Of a stretch of DNA of 64,000 nucleotides, positions 36,061-44,253 are shown piece after piece. Source of the stretch: Pasteurella sp030783905. Its GTDB lineage: Bacteria > Pseudomonadota > Gammaproteobacteria > Enterobacterales > Pasteurellaceae. How positions within the stretch are numbered: the stretch's first letter is position 1; each line of letters starts with the position of its first letter. The notes under the pieces were generated by a model. That model saw only the letters and a program-made list of their open reading frames with translations. It was not told the DNA's origin and searched no databases. The stretch is from NCBI GenBank assembly GCA_051122655.1, contig CP182107.1, forward strand, positions 1,488,001-1,552,000, in the 5' to 3' direction. Position numbers and translations under genes: made by a program.

Positions 36061-36133
36061 TTATGCCACAAGCCGCCTATCTCGTCGATAAAAGTGCGGT
36101 CAATAGTAAGGCAGTTTTACTGATTTTATGCCA

Positions 36134-38314
36134 CTACTCACTTCTCTCGTGATCCAATTTGAGTTTTTTCAAGCGCAACGCATTCATTAAGACCGACACC
36201 GAACTCAATGCCATGGCAGCTCCCGCAATAATCGGGTTCAATAGTCCAAAAGCGGCAATCGGAATACCTAACACGTTATAAACAAAGGCAAAAAATAGAT
36301 TTTGTTTAATATTTTTGAGGGTCGCCTGTGCAAGTAACAGCCCGTCCACCATTTGATTGACGGAATGTTGCATTAAGGTTGCAGAGGCGGTATGTTCCGC
36401 CACATCTGCGCCATTTTTCATGGCAAAACTCACATTGGCACGGGCTAAGGCGAGGGCATCATTAATACCATCACCGACCATCGCCACCACCTTGCCTTGT
36501 GCTTGTAATTGCTCAATTTTGCTCGCTTTATCACGTGGCGACAGGTTGCCATACGCATTTTGGATGCCAAGCTGATCAGCAATATAGCGTACCGCACTTT
36601 GTTGGTCACCACTCATCATGTACACGTCAATCTGTTGCGCTTGCAGGCGTTTTATCCCTTCAATGGAATCTGCTTTTAACGGATCTGTAATGGCAAAGGC
36701 GCCGATGGGTTGATCATTTACCGCCACCGCCACAATACTCGCTAAGCGCCAAATCGGATCGGCTAAAGGGGGCAGGCTGACGTGACAATAATCAGCTTTA
36801 CCCACTTTCACCGTACCGATACCTTCAACATCTGCTTGTACGCCCGCCCCCAGTTCAGTTTGAATATGATCAGCATGGCGTAGTTCAAGCCCTTTTTGTT
36901 GGGCTTGTTGCACAATCGCTTTCGCTAAAGGGTGTGTGGCATGTTGTTCCACCGAGGCGGCCAAGCGATAAAAATCTGCTTCAGAATAACCGCACTTTTG
37001 CGCGATCCAAATGGCCGCAATGTGTGGTTTGCCTTCCGTTAACGTCCCTGTTTTATCTAACACGACCACATTCACGCGAGCGGCTTCTTCCATGGCGGCC
37101 GCATCTTTAAACCAAATGCCTCGCTTCACTGCATTCCCCATCCCAGCCATAATGGCAGCGGGGGTAGCTAACCCCAAAGCACAAGGGCAAGCAATCACTA
37201 ACACTGCCACTGAATGCATTAGCCCCGTCACCCAATCTTGCTTTATCCAATAGGTTAACATAAAGGTGAGCAAAGCAATGATCACGACCGTTGGCACAAA
37301 GACCGCCGCCACGTTATCGGCAAAACGGGCAATCGGCGCTTTCGTCCCTTGCGCTTCTGCCAAAGCGTTCATCATATCGCCTAAAAGCGTCTGACTACCT
37401 AGCTGTTGGGCTTGATAAATCAGTGAACCTTCACTTAGCATGGCGCCCGCTAATACACGGCTGCCCGCCTTTTTCATTTCAGGCTTAAATTCTCCTGTGA
37501 GGTGGCTTTCATCGCTCCAACCAGTGCCACTTTGCACCACACCATCTGCCGCAATGCGTTCTCCTTGCTTGACACGTAACATATCACCGATTTTTACTTG
37601 ATCTAACGGCACGGTTTGCCATTGTCCATCACGTTGCACACTCACTTGTGGTGGGGTCAGTTTGACGAGCAACCCCAAACTGTTGAGACTATGTTTTTTG
37701 GTGCGTTCTTCTAAAAATTTACCCAAGCTGACAAAACCAAGTACCATCACACTCGCCTCAAAATACACATGTGGCAGGCCTTCGTGTGTATGGTCGTGAG
37801 TATTGGCAAGCAACATAAATAAGGAATAAAAATAAATACTTAATGTACCTAGACTCACCAATACATCCATATTGGCTAAACGCCCTTTTAAACTGCCCCA
37901 AGCGCTTTTATAAAAAGGCAATGCTAAGCCAAATTGCACAATCGTGGCGAGGACACATTGCCACCATGGTGGGAGCATCCAATGGTATTGCCCCAGCATC
38001 ATACCGATCATGCCAAGCATAAAGGGAATATTAATTAGCAATAACAGTCCTAAACGCCACGAAGGAGTGCGTGTTTCTACAAGAGGTGGGACTTGCGCTG
38101 ATTGCAGACGCCCGCTAAAACCTGCGTTTTCAATGAGCTGCAAAATATCTTGTACCGCATGTTCACTGTCGTCAAAATGCACTTGGGCTTGTTCGCTGGC
38201 AAAATTCACACTCGCTTGTTGAATGAACGGTTTTTTATTTAAGACTTTTTCAATACGGCTTGCACAAGCCTGACAGGTCATACCCTGAATTTGAAGGGTG
38301 ATTTTTTGTTGCAT
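36134..38314 (-). CDS. copA: Copper(I)-exporting P-type ATPase CopA
   Basis: Exports cytosolic Cu(I). The 726 residues have one N-terminal heavy-metal-binding domain with the pair C14-x-x-C17, membrane helices, the transport motif C376-P-C378, the phosphorylated D420 in DKTGTLTEG, LTGE near 272-275 and GDGINDALAL. E. coli CopA has two metal-binding domains (834 residues), so this is the single-domain form. copZ lies 140 bases upstream on the same strand. Confidence 0.95.
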   Translation of the reverse strand: MQQKITLQIQGMTCQACASRIEKVLNKKPFIQQASVNFASEQAQVHFDDSEHAVQDILQLIENAGFSGRLQSAQVPPLVETRTPSWRLGLLLLINIPFMLGMIGMMLGQYHWMLPPWWQCVLATIVQFGLALPFYKSAWGSLKGRLANMDVLVSLGTLSIYFYSLFMLLANTHDHTHEGLPHVYFEASVMVLGFVSLGKFLEERTKKHSLNSLGLLVKLTPPQVSVQRDGQWQTVPLDQVKIGDMLRVKQGERIAADGVVQSGTGWSDESHLTGEFKPEMKKAGSRVLAGAMLSEGSLIYQAQQLGSQTLLGDMMNALAEAQGTKAPIARFADNVAAVFVPTVVIIALLTFMLTYWIKQDWVTGLMHSVAVLVIACPCALGLATPAAIMAGMGNAVKRGIWFKDAAAMEEAARVNVVVLDKTGTLTEGKPHIAAIWIAQKCGYSEADFYRLAASVEQHATHPLAKAIVQQAQQKGLELRHADHIQTELGAGVQADVEGIGTVKVGKADYCHVSLPPLADPIWRLASIVAVAVNDQPIGAFAITDPLKADSIEGIKRLQAQQIDVYMMSGDQQSAVRYIADQLGIQNAYGNLSPRDKASKIEQLQAQGKVVAMVGDGINDALALARANVSFAMKNGADVAEHTASATLMQHSVNQMVDGLLLAQATLKNIKQNLFFAFVYNVLGIPIAAFGLLNPIIAGAAMALSSVSVLMNALRLKKLKLDHERSE

Positions 38315-38454
38315 ATCCGCTCCTCTAACAGTGCGGTCGATTTTGAATAAAAAGAATGAAACAACCGAGTAAAATAAATCTTATTCCGTATTAAATAATG
38401 CCAAAAGACCAAAGGTGAGCGCGTGCTCACCCTGATCACAAGCTGAAAACAGCA

Positions 38455-38667
38455 TTAGGCTGGTTGGGCATCAAAGCCTGCGTTTTCTACCTGCCCAACT
38501 AACTGATCAATGGATACAGCGTCTGCATCATATTGAATATCTACACAGGCTTTATCTAGGCTTACCTTGACCTGTTGAACACCTTCTAATGCCTGTAATA
38601 CACGCTCGACGGTTTTCACGCAACCACCACAGTGCATACCTTCAATGTTCAATGTTACGCGTTGCAT
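38455..38667 (-). CDS. copZ: Copper chaperone CopZ-like protein
   Basis: A 70-residue heavy-metal-associated domain with the Cu(I)-binding motif GMHCGGCVKTVERVL. It probably delivers copper to the ATPase encoded downstream. The 140-base gap to copA and the region upstream of 38667 were scanned for a CueR-type inverted repeat; I saw none I would trust. Confidence 0.9.
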   Translation of the reverse strand: MQRVTLNIEGMHCGGCVKTVERVLQALEGVQQVKVSLDKACVDIQYDADAVSIDQLVGQVENAGFDAQPA

Positions 38668-38746
38668 TATGCGCTCCTCCTTGCTGTTGTGAAAAAGGGA
38701 ATAACAAAACTTATTAACATACTACCGCACTTTCGCCTCAGCACGC

Positions 38747-39217
38747 TTATTGAAAACGCGCCATGACTTTATCGCCAAAGAAAAAAATAATTAGTCCAAT
38801 ACCCACAATGGCTATCCCTGTCAATTTAAACAGGTTAACTTCACGTACTGGCATATGAATTAAACCAAAATGATCAATCACCATAGCCGCAATTAATTGC
38901 CCGACAATAATAAAAAACAGCATGTTGGTAATGCCCATTTTAGGCGAGAGTAAAACGGTGGTAAACACAACTAATGCCCCTAACGCACCGCCAATATATT
39001 TCCACCAACTATGTTGTGCGGCAGTCGAAAGATGCCCCGTTAAATCTGTTTTTAACAGTGAAATCACCAACAAGCACAACGTTCCCATGGCAAAAGAAAT
39101 CAAGGTGGCAACTAGTGGTTCATTGCCCATCGCTTTTGCTAGTTGTGAATTGATTGCGGCTTGAGACGCTAATGCGACCCCAGCCACAAGTGCAATGAGA
39201 GTATAAAGAACAAACAT
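38747..39217 (-). CDS. DMT-superfamily membrane protein, DUF606 (YdcZ-like)
   Basis: A 156-residue hydrophobic protein with five predicted membrane segments and the DUF606 features GVALASQAAINSQLAKAMG near the N-terminus and MLFFIIVGQLIAAMVIDHFGLI in the third helix. Members are small drug/metabolite-transporter-like proteins; the substrate is unknown. It is 80 bases upstream of copZ on the same strand, but an uptake signal lies in the gap and a link with copper is not supported. Confidence 0.85.
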   Translation of the reverse strand: MFVLYTLIALVAGVALASQAAINSQLAKAMGNEPLVATLISFAMGTLCLLVISLLKTDLTGHLSTAAQHSWWKYIGGALGALVVFTTVLLSPKMGITNMLFFIIVGQLIAAMVIDHFGLIHMPVREVNLFKLTGIAIVGIGLIIFFFGDKVMARFQ

Positions 39218-39295
39218 AGCTCACCTAAAAAATCAACATGTATCTTATTGTAACGAGATTATAGGGGAGTGCAAACGTTTAATCGGTAAACAAAC

Positions 39296-39323
39296 TTGCA
39301 TTCTGCTGTGAAATCCGTATGAT
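39296..39323 (+). promoter_or_regulatory. Candidate yhhQ promoter
   Basis: TTGCAT (39296-39301) and TATGAT (39318-39323) are 16 bases apart. Transcription from about 39330 would produce a leader of about 75 bases containing a small hairpin (TCGCC-AAT-GGCGA) and the preQ1 element. Confidence 0.55.
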
Positions 39324-39361
39324 GGGCGCCTCGCCAATGGCGAATAACAATGTGGTTTTTG

Positions 39362-39397
39362 TTTGGGTTCCCTCACCCCAAGTTTCAATTAAAAAGG
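39362..39397 (+). promoter_or_regulatory. preQ1-I riboswitch, translational type
   Basis: P1 is TTTGGG (39362-39367) with CCCAAG (39377-39382); the loop TTCCCTCAC keeps the conserved UUC and CAC; an A-rich tail (39391-39395) ends in AGG. CCT (39371-39373) can pair with AGG (39395-39397) to form the H-type pseudoknot P2 and hide the Shine-Dalgarno of yhhQ, whose ATG is at 39405. preQ1 riboswitches are known upstream of COG1738 (YhhQ) transporters. Compared with the known B. subtilis and Thermoanaerobacter aptamers, the size and layout match. Confidence 0.82.
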
Positions 39398-39404
39398 TAT
39401 ATCA

Positions 39405-40112
39405 ATGAAAAATACATTTTCGATCTTGAATGATCAACAAACTCGTCGTGCGTTAATCCTATTGAGCTTTTTTCATATTGCGATTATCGCTGCCAGTAAT
39501 TATCTGGTTCAGATTCCCTTTGAAATCACTCTCCCACTAAGTCAATTTGGTACTCGTGAAGATTTTAGTTTTCATAGTACTTGGGGGACACTAACCTTTC
39601 CTTTTATTTTCTTAGCCACCGATTTAACCGTACGTATTTTTGGTGCCAAAGAAGCACGTTGGATTATTTTTGTGGTCATGCTCCCCGCATTAGTGATAAG
39701 TTATGTGATTTCTACGCTGTTCCAAGATACCCAATATCAAGGCCTAACTGCCTTAACACAGTTTAATACTTTTGTTTTCCGTATTGCGGTTGCCAGTTTC
39801 TTTGCCTATGTATTTGGACAACTGTTAGATGTGTTAGTGTTTAACCGCTTACGTCAATTAAAAACCTGGTGGATTGCACCAAGCAGTTCCATGATTTTTG
39901 GTTCCATGGCAGACACGTTCCTGTTCTTTGCCATCGCATTTTATGCCAGTAGCGATCCGTTTATGGCAGAACATTGGGCGGCATTAGGTTTTGTGGATTA
40001 TTTATTTAAACTCTTCGTGGGTATCATCTTATTTGTCCCAGCTTACGGCGTGGTACTTAATTTCATTTTACGTAAAATCCAAGCACTCAGTGCCCCGCCA
40101 CAAGTGGCTTAA
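39405..40112 (+). CDS. yhhQ: Queuosine precursor transporter YhhQ (COG1738)
   Basis: An inner-membrane transporter for 7-cyano- and 7-aminomethyl-7-deazaguanine, used in making queuosine in tRNA. The 235 residues have about six membrane segments; family features include FLATDLTVRIFGAKEARWII and SSSMIFGSMADTFLFF. A preQ1-I aptamer lies just upstream, consistent with feedback by its substrate. The gene ends at a bidirectional terminator shared with cpxA. Confidence 0.93.
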   Translation: MKNTFSILNDQQTRRALILLSFFHIAIIAASNYLVQIPFEITLPLSQFGTREDFSFHSTWGTLTFPFIFLATDLTVRIFGAKEARWIIFVVMLPALVISYVISTLFQDTQYQGLTALTQFNTFVFRIAVASFFAYVFGQLLDVLVFNRLRQLKTWWIAPSSSMIFGSMADTFLFFAIAFYASSDPFMAEHWAALGFVDYLFKLFVGIILFVPAYGVVLNFILRKIQALSAPPQVA

Positions 40113-40123
40113 CCGGAAGGATA

Positions 40124-40153
40124 AAAAATGCCACAACGATTGTGGCATTTTTC
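40124..40153. terminator. Bidirectional terminator, yhhQ / cpxA
   Basis: AAAAATGCCACAA and TTGTGGCATTTTT form a perfect 13-bp stem with a CGA loop, between the convergent ends of yhhQ and cpxA. Both strands have a T tract. Confidence 0.92.
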
Positions 40154-40166
40154 TAACACGCTAAAC

Positions 40167-41570
40167 CTAGCTAGTAATCCAAAGCGGAATACATAAACTG
40201 ACACAAAGTCCGCCAAGCTGACTAGCATTAGCCCATACCGCACCGTGATGTTCTTTAACGACGTTAGCCACAATGGCTAACCCTAATCCCGTTCCGCCAG
40301 TTTCTCGCGTTCTAGTCTCATCGACCCGGTAAAAAGGTTGGAAAATTTTCTCGTATTCGGATGCATCTAAACCATGACCATTATCATCAATCACAATCAT
40401 CAATTCTTGACGTTTTAAGAAAATCGATACCCTGATTTCACTTTTAGTATATTTCAACGCATTGCGCACAATATTTTCTATCGCACTGACTAAAAGTGCT
40501 TTATTACCATTCACATAATAACGGGCAGGCTGAGTAATGTTTTGCCTTACGACAAAATTTAATTTACGGTGTTCTGCCTCAAATATCGCATCGTCAAGCA
40601 CTTCTTCCCATAATTCATGAATCGGAAAAATCTCGCGTGAAACATGACTATGTAACTGCTGTCTTGATAATAATAAAAGATCATTAATCATTTTATCTAA
40701 ACGACGCGCCTCAATTTCAATACGATGAATTTCGGTATTTTCCTCGCCAAAACGACGACGTAATAACGCCAACGCTAATTGTAAACGGGTTAATGGCGTA
40801 CGCAATTCATGAGAAATTGATGACAATAAGGCTTGTTGGCTAGAGAGTAAGTCTTCCAAAGACTCTGTCATTTGATTAAAACTTTGTCCCACTTGACGCA
40901 ATTCAAGCGATCCTTTGGTTTCCAGATCTTTATTAATTTTGAAATCGCCTAACGCCACGGCCTTTGCCGACATCTGCAAGTTTCCAATGGGTTTACCAAT
41001 ACTGCGCGCAAGCCACCACAATAACGGGGTCGATACCAAAATAATCAAGCCCACCAGTAAGATAGGGTTAGCAAACACAAAACTCATAATTTCTTTTTGT
41101 GCGTTCACTCTATCAATGAAATACAGGGTATAAGATTTATTTGCCTCCCCACCTAAATGAATAGAAAAAGGGCCAACGATACGCATATCGCCGAATACTT
41201 TTTTTAACGGTCTGGTGGGATCAGAAGACGAAAACATAAATTGTGTTAATAACGGAATTTCTGCGGCCGTCGCACCTAAGATATTGCTATCATCCACATC
41301 ATCGACTAAAACAGGTCGAATACCATCAAATCGTTCTGCATGAGAGAGCGGGACACCCGCTAAAATACGGGCAATTTGGTTATGACGAATAGAGGTGATA
41401 ATTTCTTGTTGATAAGAAGACAGCTCCTTTTCGCTTAATTCAGAATAAATACGTGAATCAAAATAAGGAATTGAAAAAATCAGAATGGAAAGTAGCGAAA
41501 ACGTTAACCAGAAAAAGGCAAAAATCCGGAATGAAATGGTGTTAAAAAAACTTTCTTTCGCAAATGGCAT
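40167..41570 (-). CDS. cpxA: Envelope-stress sensor histidine kinase CpxA
   Basis: Senses envelope stress and phosphorylates CpxR. The 467 residues from the ATG at 41570 (GAGGG upstream) show an N-terminal membrane segment, a periplasmic sensor of about 120 residues, a second membrane segment (about 170-190), a HAMP domain, the phospho-acceptor His254 in SSISHELRTPLTRLQ and ATPase motifs (NIVRNALKYT, GTGLGLAI). The match to E. coli CpxA in HAMP and kinase regions is strong. A perfect hairpin lies in the 54-base gap after cpxR. No cpxP is adjacent. Confidence 0.95.
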   Translation of the reverse strand: MPFAKESFFNTISFRIFAFFWLTFSLLSILIFSIPYFDSRIYSELSEKELSSYQQEIITSIRHNQIARILAGVPLSHAERFDGIRPVLVDDVDDSNILGATAAEIPLLTQFMFSSSDPTRPLKKVFGDMRIVGPFSIHLGGEANKSYTLYFIDRVNAQKEIMSFVFANPILLVGLIILVSTPLLWWLARSIGKPIGNLQMSAKAVALGDFKINKDLETKGSLELRQVGQSFNQMTESLEDLLSSQQALLSSISHELRTPLTRLQLALALLRRRFGEENTEIHRIEIEARRLDKMINDLLLLSRQQLHSHVSREIFPIHELWEEVLDDAIFEAEHRKLNFVVRQNITQPARYYVNGNKALLVSAIENIVRNALKYTKSEIRVSIFLKRQELMIVIDDNGHGLDASEYEKIFQPFYRVDETRTRETGGTGLGLAIVANVVKEHHGAVWANASQLGGLCVSLCIPLWITS

Positions 41571-41586
41571 AGTTGCCCTCAAACAC

Positions 41587-41614
41587 AAGGCTATTATCCA
41601 TGATAATAGCCTTT
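41587..41614 (-). repeat. 12-bp perfect hairpin between cpxR and cpxA
   Basis: AAGGCTATTATC and GATAATAGCCTT are exact reverse complements separated by CAT. It sits 11-38 bases after the cpxR stop and ends before the cpxA ribosome site. On the coding (minus) strand there is no following T tract, so it is not a classical terminator in that direction. Confidence 0.85.
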
Positions 41615-41624
41615 ATCATCATGA

Positions 41625-42326
41625 TTATTTTTCTGATACTAACAAATAACCTCGTCCACGTAAGGTTTTAAACCAAGGCGAGCCATCAGTACGCGGAGGC
41701 AGTTTCTTACGTAAATTTGACATATGCATATCAATAGCACGGTCAAATGGGGTTAATTGTTTACCTAGAATTTCAACGCTTAACGACTCTCTAGAAAGAA
41801 TTTGGCCCGGATTTGAGACCAATTTTTGTAAGAGTGCAAATTCTGTTCCGGTTAATTCTAAATCTTTATCATGGTGAAACGCCTGTTGTCGACCAGGATA
41901 AAGCGTAATATCGCAAAAAACAAATTCACTGCGATTCTCTTTCACTTCTGGATTTAAGGTTGTGGCAGGTTGCGTACGACGTAAAATTGCTTTAATCCGG
42001 GCCACAAGTTCACGATCATTAAAGGGTTTTGGAATGTAATCATCCGCGCCTAATTCAAGGCCGAGAATACGGTCGATATCATCACCTCGTGCGGTTAACA
42101 TGATCACGGGAACCGAAAATTCCTGACGAATTTTCTTTAAAGTCTCAACCCCATTCAAGACAGGCATCATAATATCGAGCAAAACTAAATCATAACTCAG
42201 GTCTAACTTTTGTAATGCCTGTAAGCCATTATTTGCCATATCAATCTCAAAGCCTTCTAATGTTAATAACTCAGCAAGAAGCTCTATTAATTCAACATCA
42301 TCATCAACTAATAAAATCTTAGGCAT
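41625..42326 (-). CDS. cpxR: Envelope-stress response regulator CpxR
   Basis: An OmpR-type response regulator acting with CpxA. The 233 residues from the ATG at 42326 (ribosome site GAGGAGAG) have the receiver domain with acidic pocket DDD (8-10), phospho-acceptor D51 (LLDIMMP) and K of PKPFNDREL, and a C-terminal winged helix (ELTGTEFALLQKL, DMHMSNLRKKLP, TLRGRGYLL). No clear CpxR box (GTAAA-N5-GTAAA) was found directly upstream. Confidence 0.96.
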   Translation of the reverse strand: MPKILLVDDDVELIELLAELLTLEGFEIDMANNGLQALQKLDLSYDLVLLDIMMPVLNGVETLKKIRQEFSVPVIMLTARGDDIDRILGLELGADDYIPKPFNDRELVARIKAILRRTQPATTLNPEVKENRSEFVFCDITLYPGRQQAFHHDKDLELTGTEFALLQKLVSNPGQILSRESLSVEILGKQLTPFDRAIDMHMSNLRKKLPPRTDGSPWFKTLRGRGYLLVSEK

Positions 42327-42390
42327 ACAGACTCTCCTCACATTTGATTAAAAAGAAAACGCGATCGACTACAGCGTAATAAATGATTTT

Positions 42391-42804
42391 TTATTGCCAA
42401 AATTTCCACCAACTTTTTGGTGCCGTTTTTTCCGCATGAATCACTGCATTGTTAATCGCTGGTTTACTTTCATCAGGTAATGGTTTATCAAGGTCAAAAC
42501 TCGCCACCTTACCTTTCTGATCAAAATTTACGATTAATGTATATTGTTCTGGCTTTTGATACGCTTTTTGTTGTAAGTAAACATAATACCATTTGCTGTG
42601 ATCGAAAGGCTCAATTAACACCGGTGTACCGAGTAAATATTGCACTTGCTCTGCACTCATGCCCACTTCTAATTGCTTAACCGTTGCCGCTTCAAGATAG
42701 TTTCCTTGTGGCACATCAATACGATAGACGATTTTATCTACAGTTGAACAAGCTGTTAAACTTAAAGCAAGAATAATTGCACTGAGCATTGATTTTAATT
42801 GCAT
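42391..42804 (-). CDS. bamE: Outer-membrane assembly factor BamE
   Basis: A small lipoprotein of the BAM complex that inserts beta-barrel proteins in the outer membrane. The 137 residues from the ATG at 42804 (ribosome site AAAAAGG) have a lipobox LTA-C19 and the SmpA/OmlA motifs PQGNYLEAATVKQLEVGMSAEQV and LGTPVLIEPF. A GTG-started version seven residues longer is less likely. The C-terminal tail (KSWWKFWQ) is an extension with an aromatic, basic character. It lies 64 bases upstream of cpxR. Confidence 0.93.
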   Translation of the reverse strand: MQLKSMLSAIILALSLTACSTVDKIVYRIDVPQGNYLEAATVKQLEVGMSAEQVQYLLGTPVLIEPFDHSKWYYVYLQQKAYQKPEQYTLIVNFDQKGKVASFDLDKPLPDESKPAINNAVIHAEKTAPKSWWKFWQ

Positions 42805-42876
42805 AATTTTTACCTTTTTATACACTGCAAATGATTGATGATGATACAGAAACTTTACTCAATTGCCAAATCAATT

Positions 42877-43887
42877 CTAACCTTTCAATTGGCGTTGTAA
42901 TTGATCGCGTAAGTTAGGTGGTAACCCTTGAATGGTTAAAGTATCTGTACTTTCATCCCAAAAAATACGTTGATTGAGGAGTTCCGCATCAAAGCTTAAG
43001 GTCACCCCTTTGCCCGAACCTGAAAACTTAGTTAAGGTTTTTAATGCTGAACGAACAGGCGGAATACGCTCTGCTAAGCCATAGTCTTGTTCTGTCGCGA
43101 ACCCCACGAAATCCTGCTCGTTTAGAGTGGGCATCGTGGCAGAAAGTTCCGTTAATTCAATTTCTTCCCCGCCACTCATTTGCCCTTTGCAATACTCAAA
43201 AACTTGCTTTTTCACGGCTTGAGATTGTGCTTTGCTTAAATCCGCTTGCGCACAATAATCACTGACCGCTTGCAATAAACATTGATTTTGGACTTGTGGG
43301 TTGAGTCCTTCTGCGGCGCCTAAGAAATCCATAAAGAAATCACCAATTTTGCGTCCTACTCGCCCTTTCACAAAAGTCAAATAACGATCCGATTTCGCAT
43401 CTAACGCTAATTCAGTCAGATTAAGGCGTGCCGCAATATCAAACTGGCTAATATCTAAATATTTAGTGCGATGAATCTCCAATTGTTCATCCACTAACAT
43501 ACTGGCACGGCTGTCGAGTAGCGCAATAAATAAGTAGTCGGTGGCAAGAAAATTGTAGTGGCAAAGCACTAAAGTACCTTCATCGGCAAAAGGATACTGA
43601 CTTAACTCATTAGCTAAAAGTGTGGTTGCTTTTTGACTAAATTCAAGGAAATCACACGACTGTTCTAAAAAACGGTTTAAGTCTTGCGCAAACACTGAAT
43701 CGTCGTTAAACACCGCATATGCTTTACTCTTACTTTGATAAGCCTGATGTAATTGCAACATCATTTGTTCTACTTCAGGACTGATTGCCAGTAAACGATC
43801 ACGCAGTACGGTATGTAATTTCACCCGCTCGTCTTCCATCGATTTTGTGATTTGATGAAGCACGATTTCATTCACATTGATACTCAT
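42877..43887 (-). CDS. yejK: Nucleoid-associated protein YejK (NdpA family)
   Basis: A 336-residue nucleoid-associated protein of the NdpA family, with MSINVNEIVLHQI at the start, the FVKGRVGRKIGDFFMDFLG core and a C-terminal NLRDQLQRQL. Its precise role is unknown. It is divergent from yejL-yejM across a 140-base gap, the same arrangement as in E. coli. bamE follows after 72 bases. Confidence 0.95.
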   Translation of the reverse strand: MSINVNEIVLHQITKSMEDERVKLHTVLRDRLLAISPEVEQMMLQLHQAYQSKSKAYAVFNDDSVFAQDLNRFLEQSCDFLEFSQKATTLLANELSQYPFADEGTLVLCHYNFLATDYLFIALLDSRASMLVDEQLEIHRTKYLDISQFDIAARLNLTELALDAKSDRYLTFVKGRVGRKIGDFFMDFLGAAEGLNPQVQNQCLLQAVSDYCAQADLSKAQSQAVKKQVFEYCKGQMSGGEEIELTELSATMPTLNEQDFVGFATEQDYGLAERIPPVRSALKTLTKFSGSGKGVTLSFDAELLNQRIFWDESTDTLTIQGLPPNLRDQLQRQLKG

Positions 43888-44027
43888 GTTTAATCCATTA
43901 TTTTCTGTAAAAAAATGCGTTCCATTATACCCCTACTTTTTTAATGATAAATAAGAAAAAATGCTGGGATATCCAAAATTATCGGTTATGATATAGCACA
44001 AACGTTGATTTCCCTATCCTAACAATC

Positions 44028-44252
44028 ATGGCAAAAAACTCAAAATATCAAGATAAACAAGTGGATGCGATCTTAAATGATATGATCGCGGTATTAGAAA
44101 AACACCAAGCACCAGTGGATTTATCGCTGGTTGTACTCGGCAATATGGTCACCAATCTTTTAATCAACAGTGTCGGCACTCAGCAACGTATTGCCTTAGC
44201 CAATGCCTTTTCAGCGGCATTATTAAACTCGGTTAACAAGCAAAAGTCATAA
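44028..44252 (+). CDS. yejL: DUF1414 family protein YejL
   Basis: A 74-residue helical protein of the UPF0352/DUF1414 family; the core YQDKQVDAILNDMIAVLEKH and LGNMVTNLLINSV match E. coli YejL. Function unknown. It is one base before the yejM ATG (stop TAA, one G, then ATG), so translation is coupled. Confidence 0.93.
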   Translation: MAKNSKYQDKQVDAILNDMIAVLEKHQAPVDLSLVVLGNMVTNLLINSVGTQQRIALANAFSAALLNSVNKQKS

Positions 44253-44253
44253 G

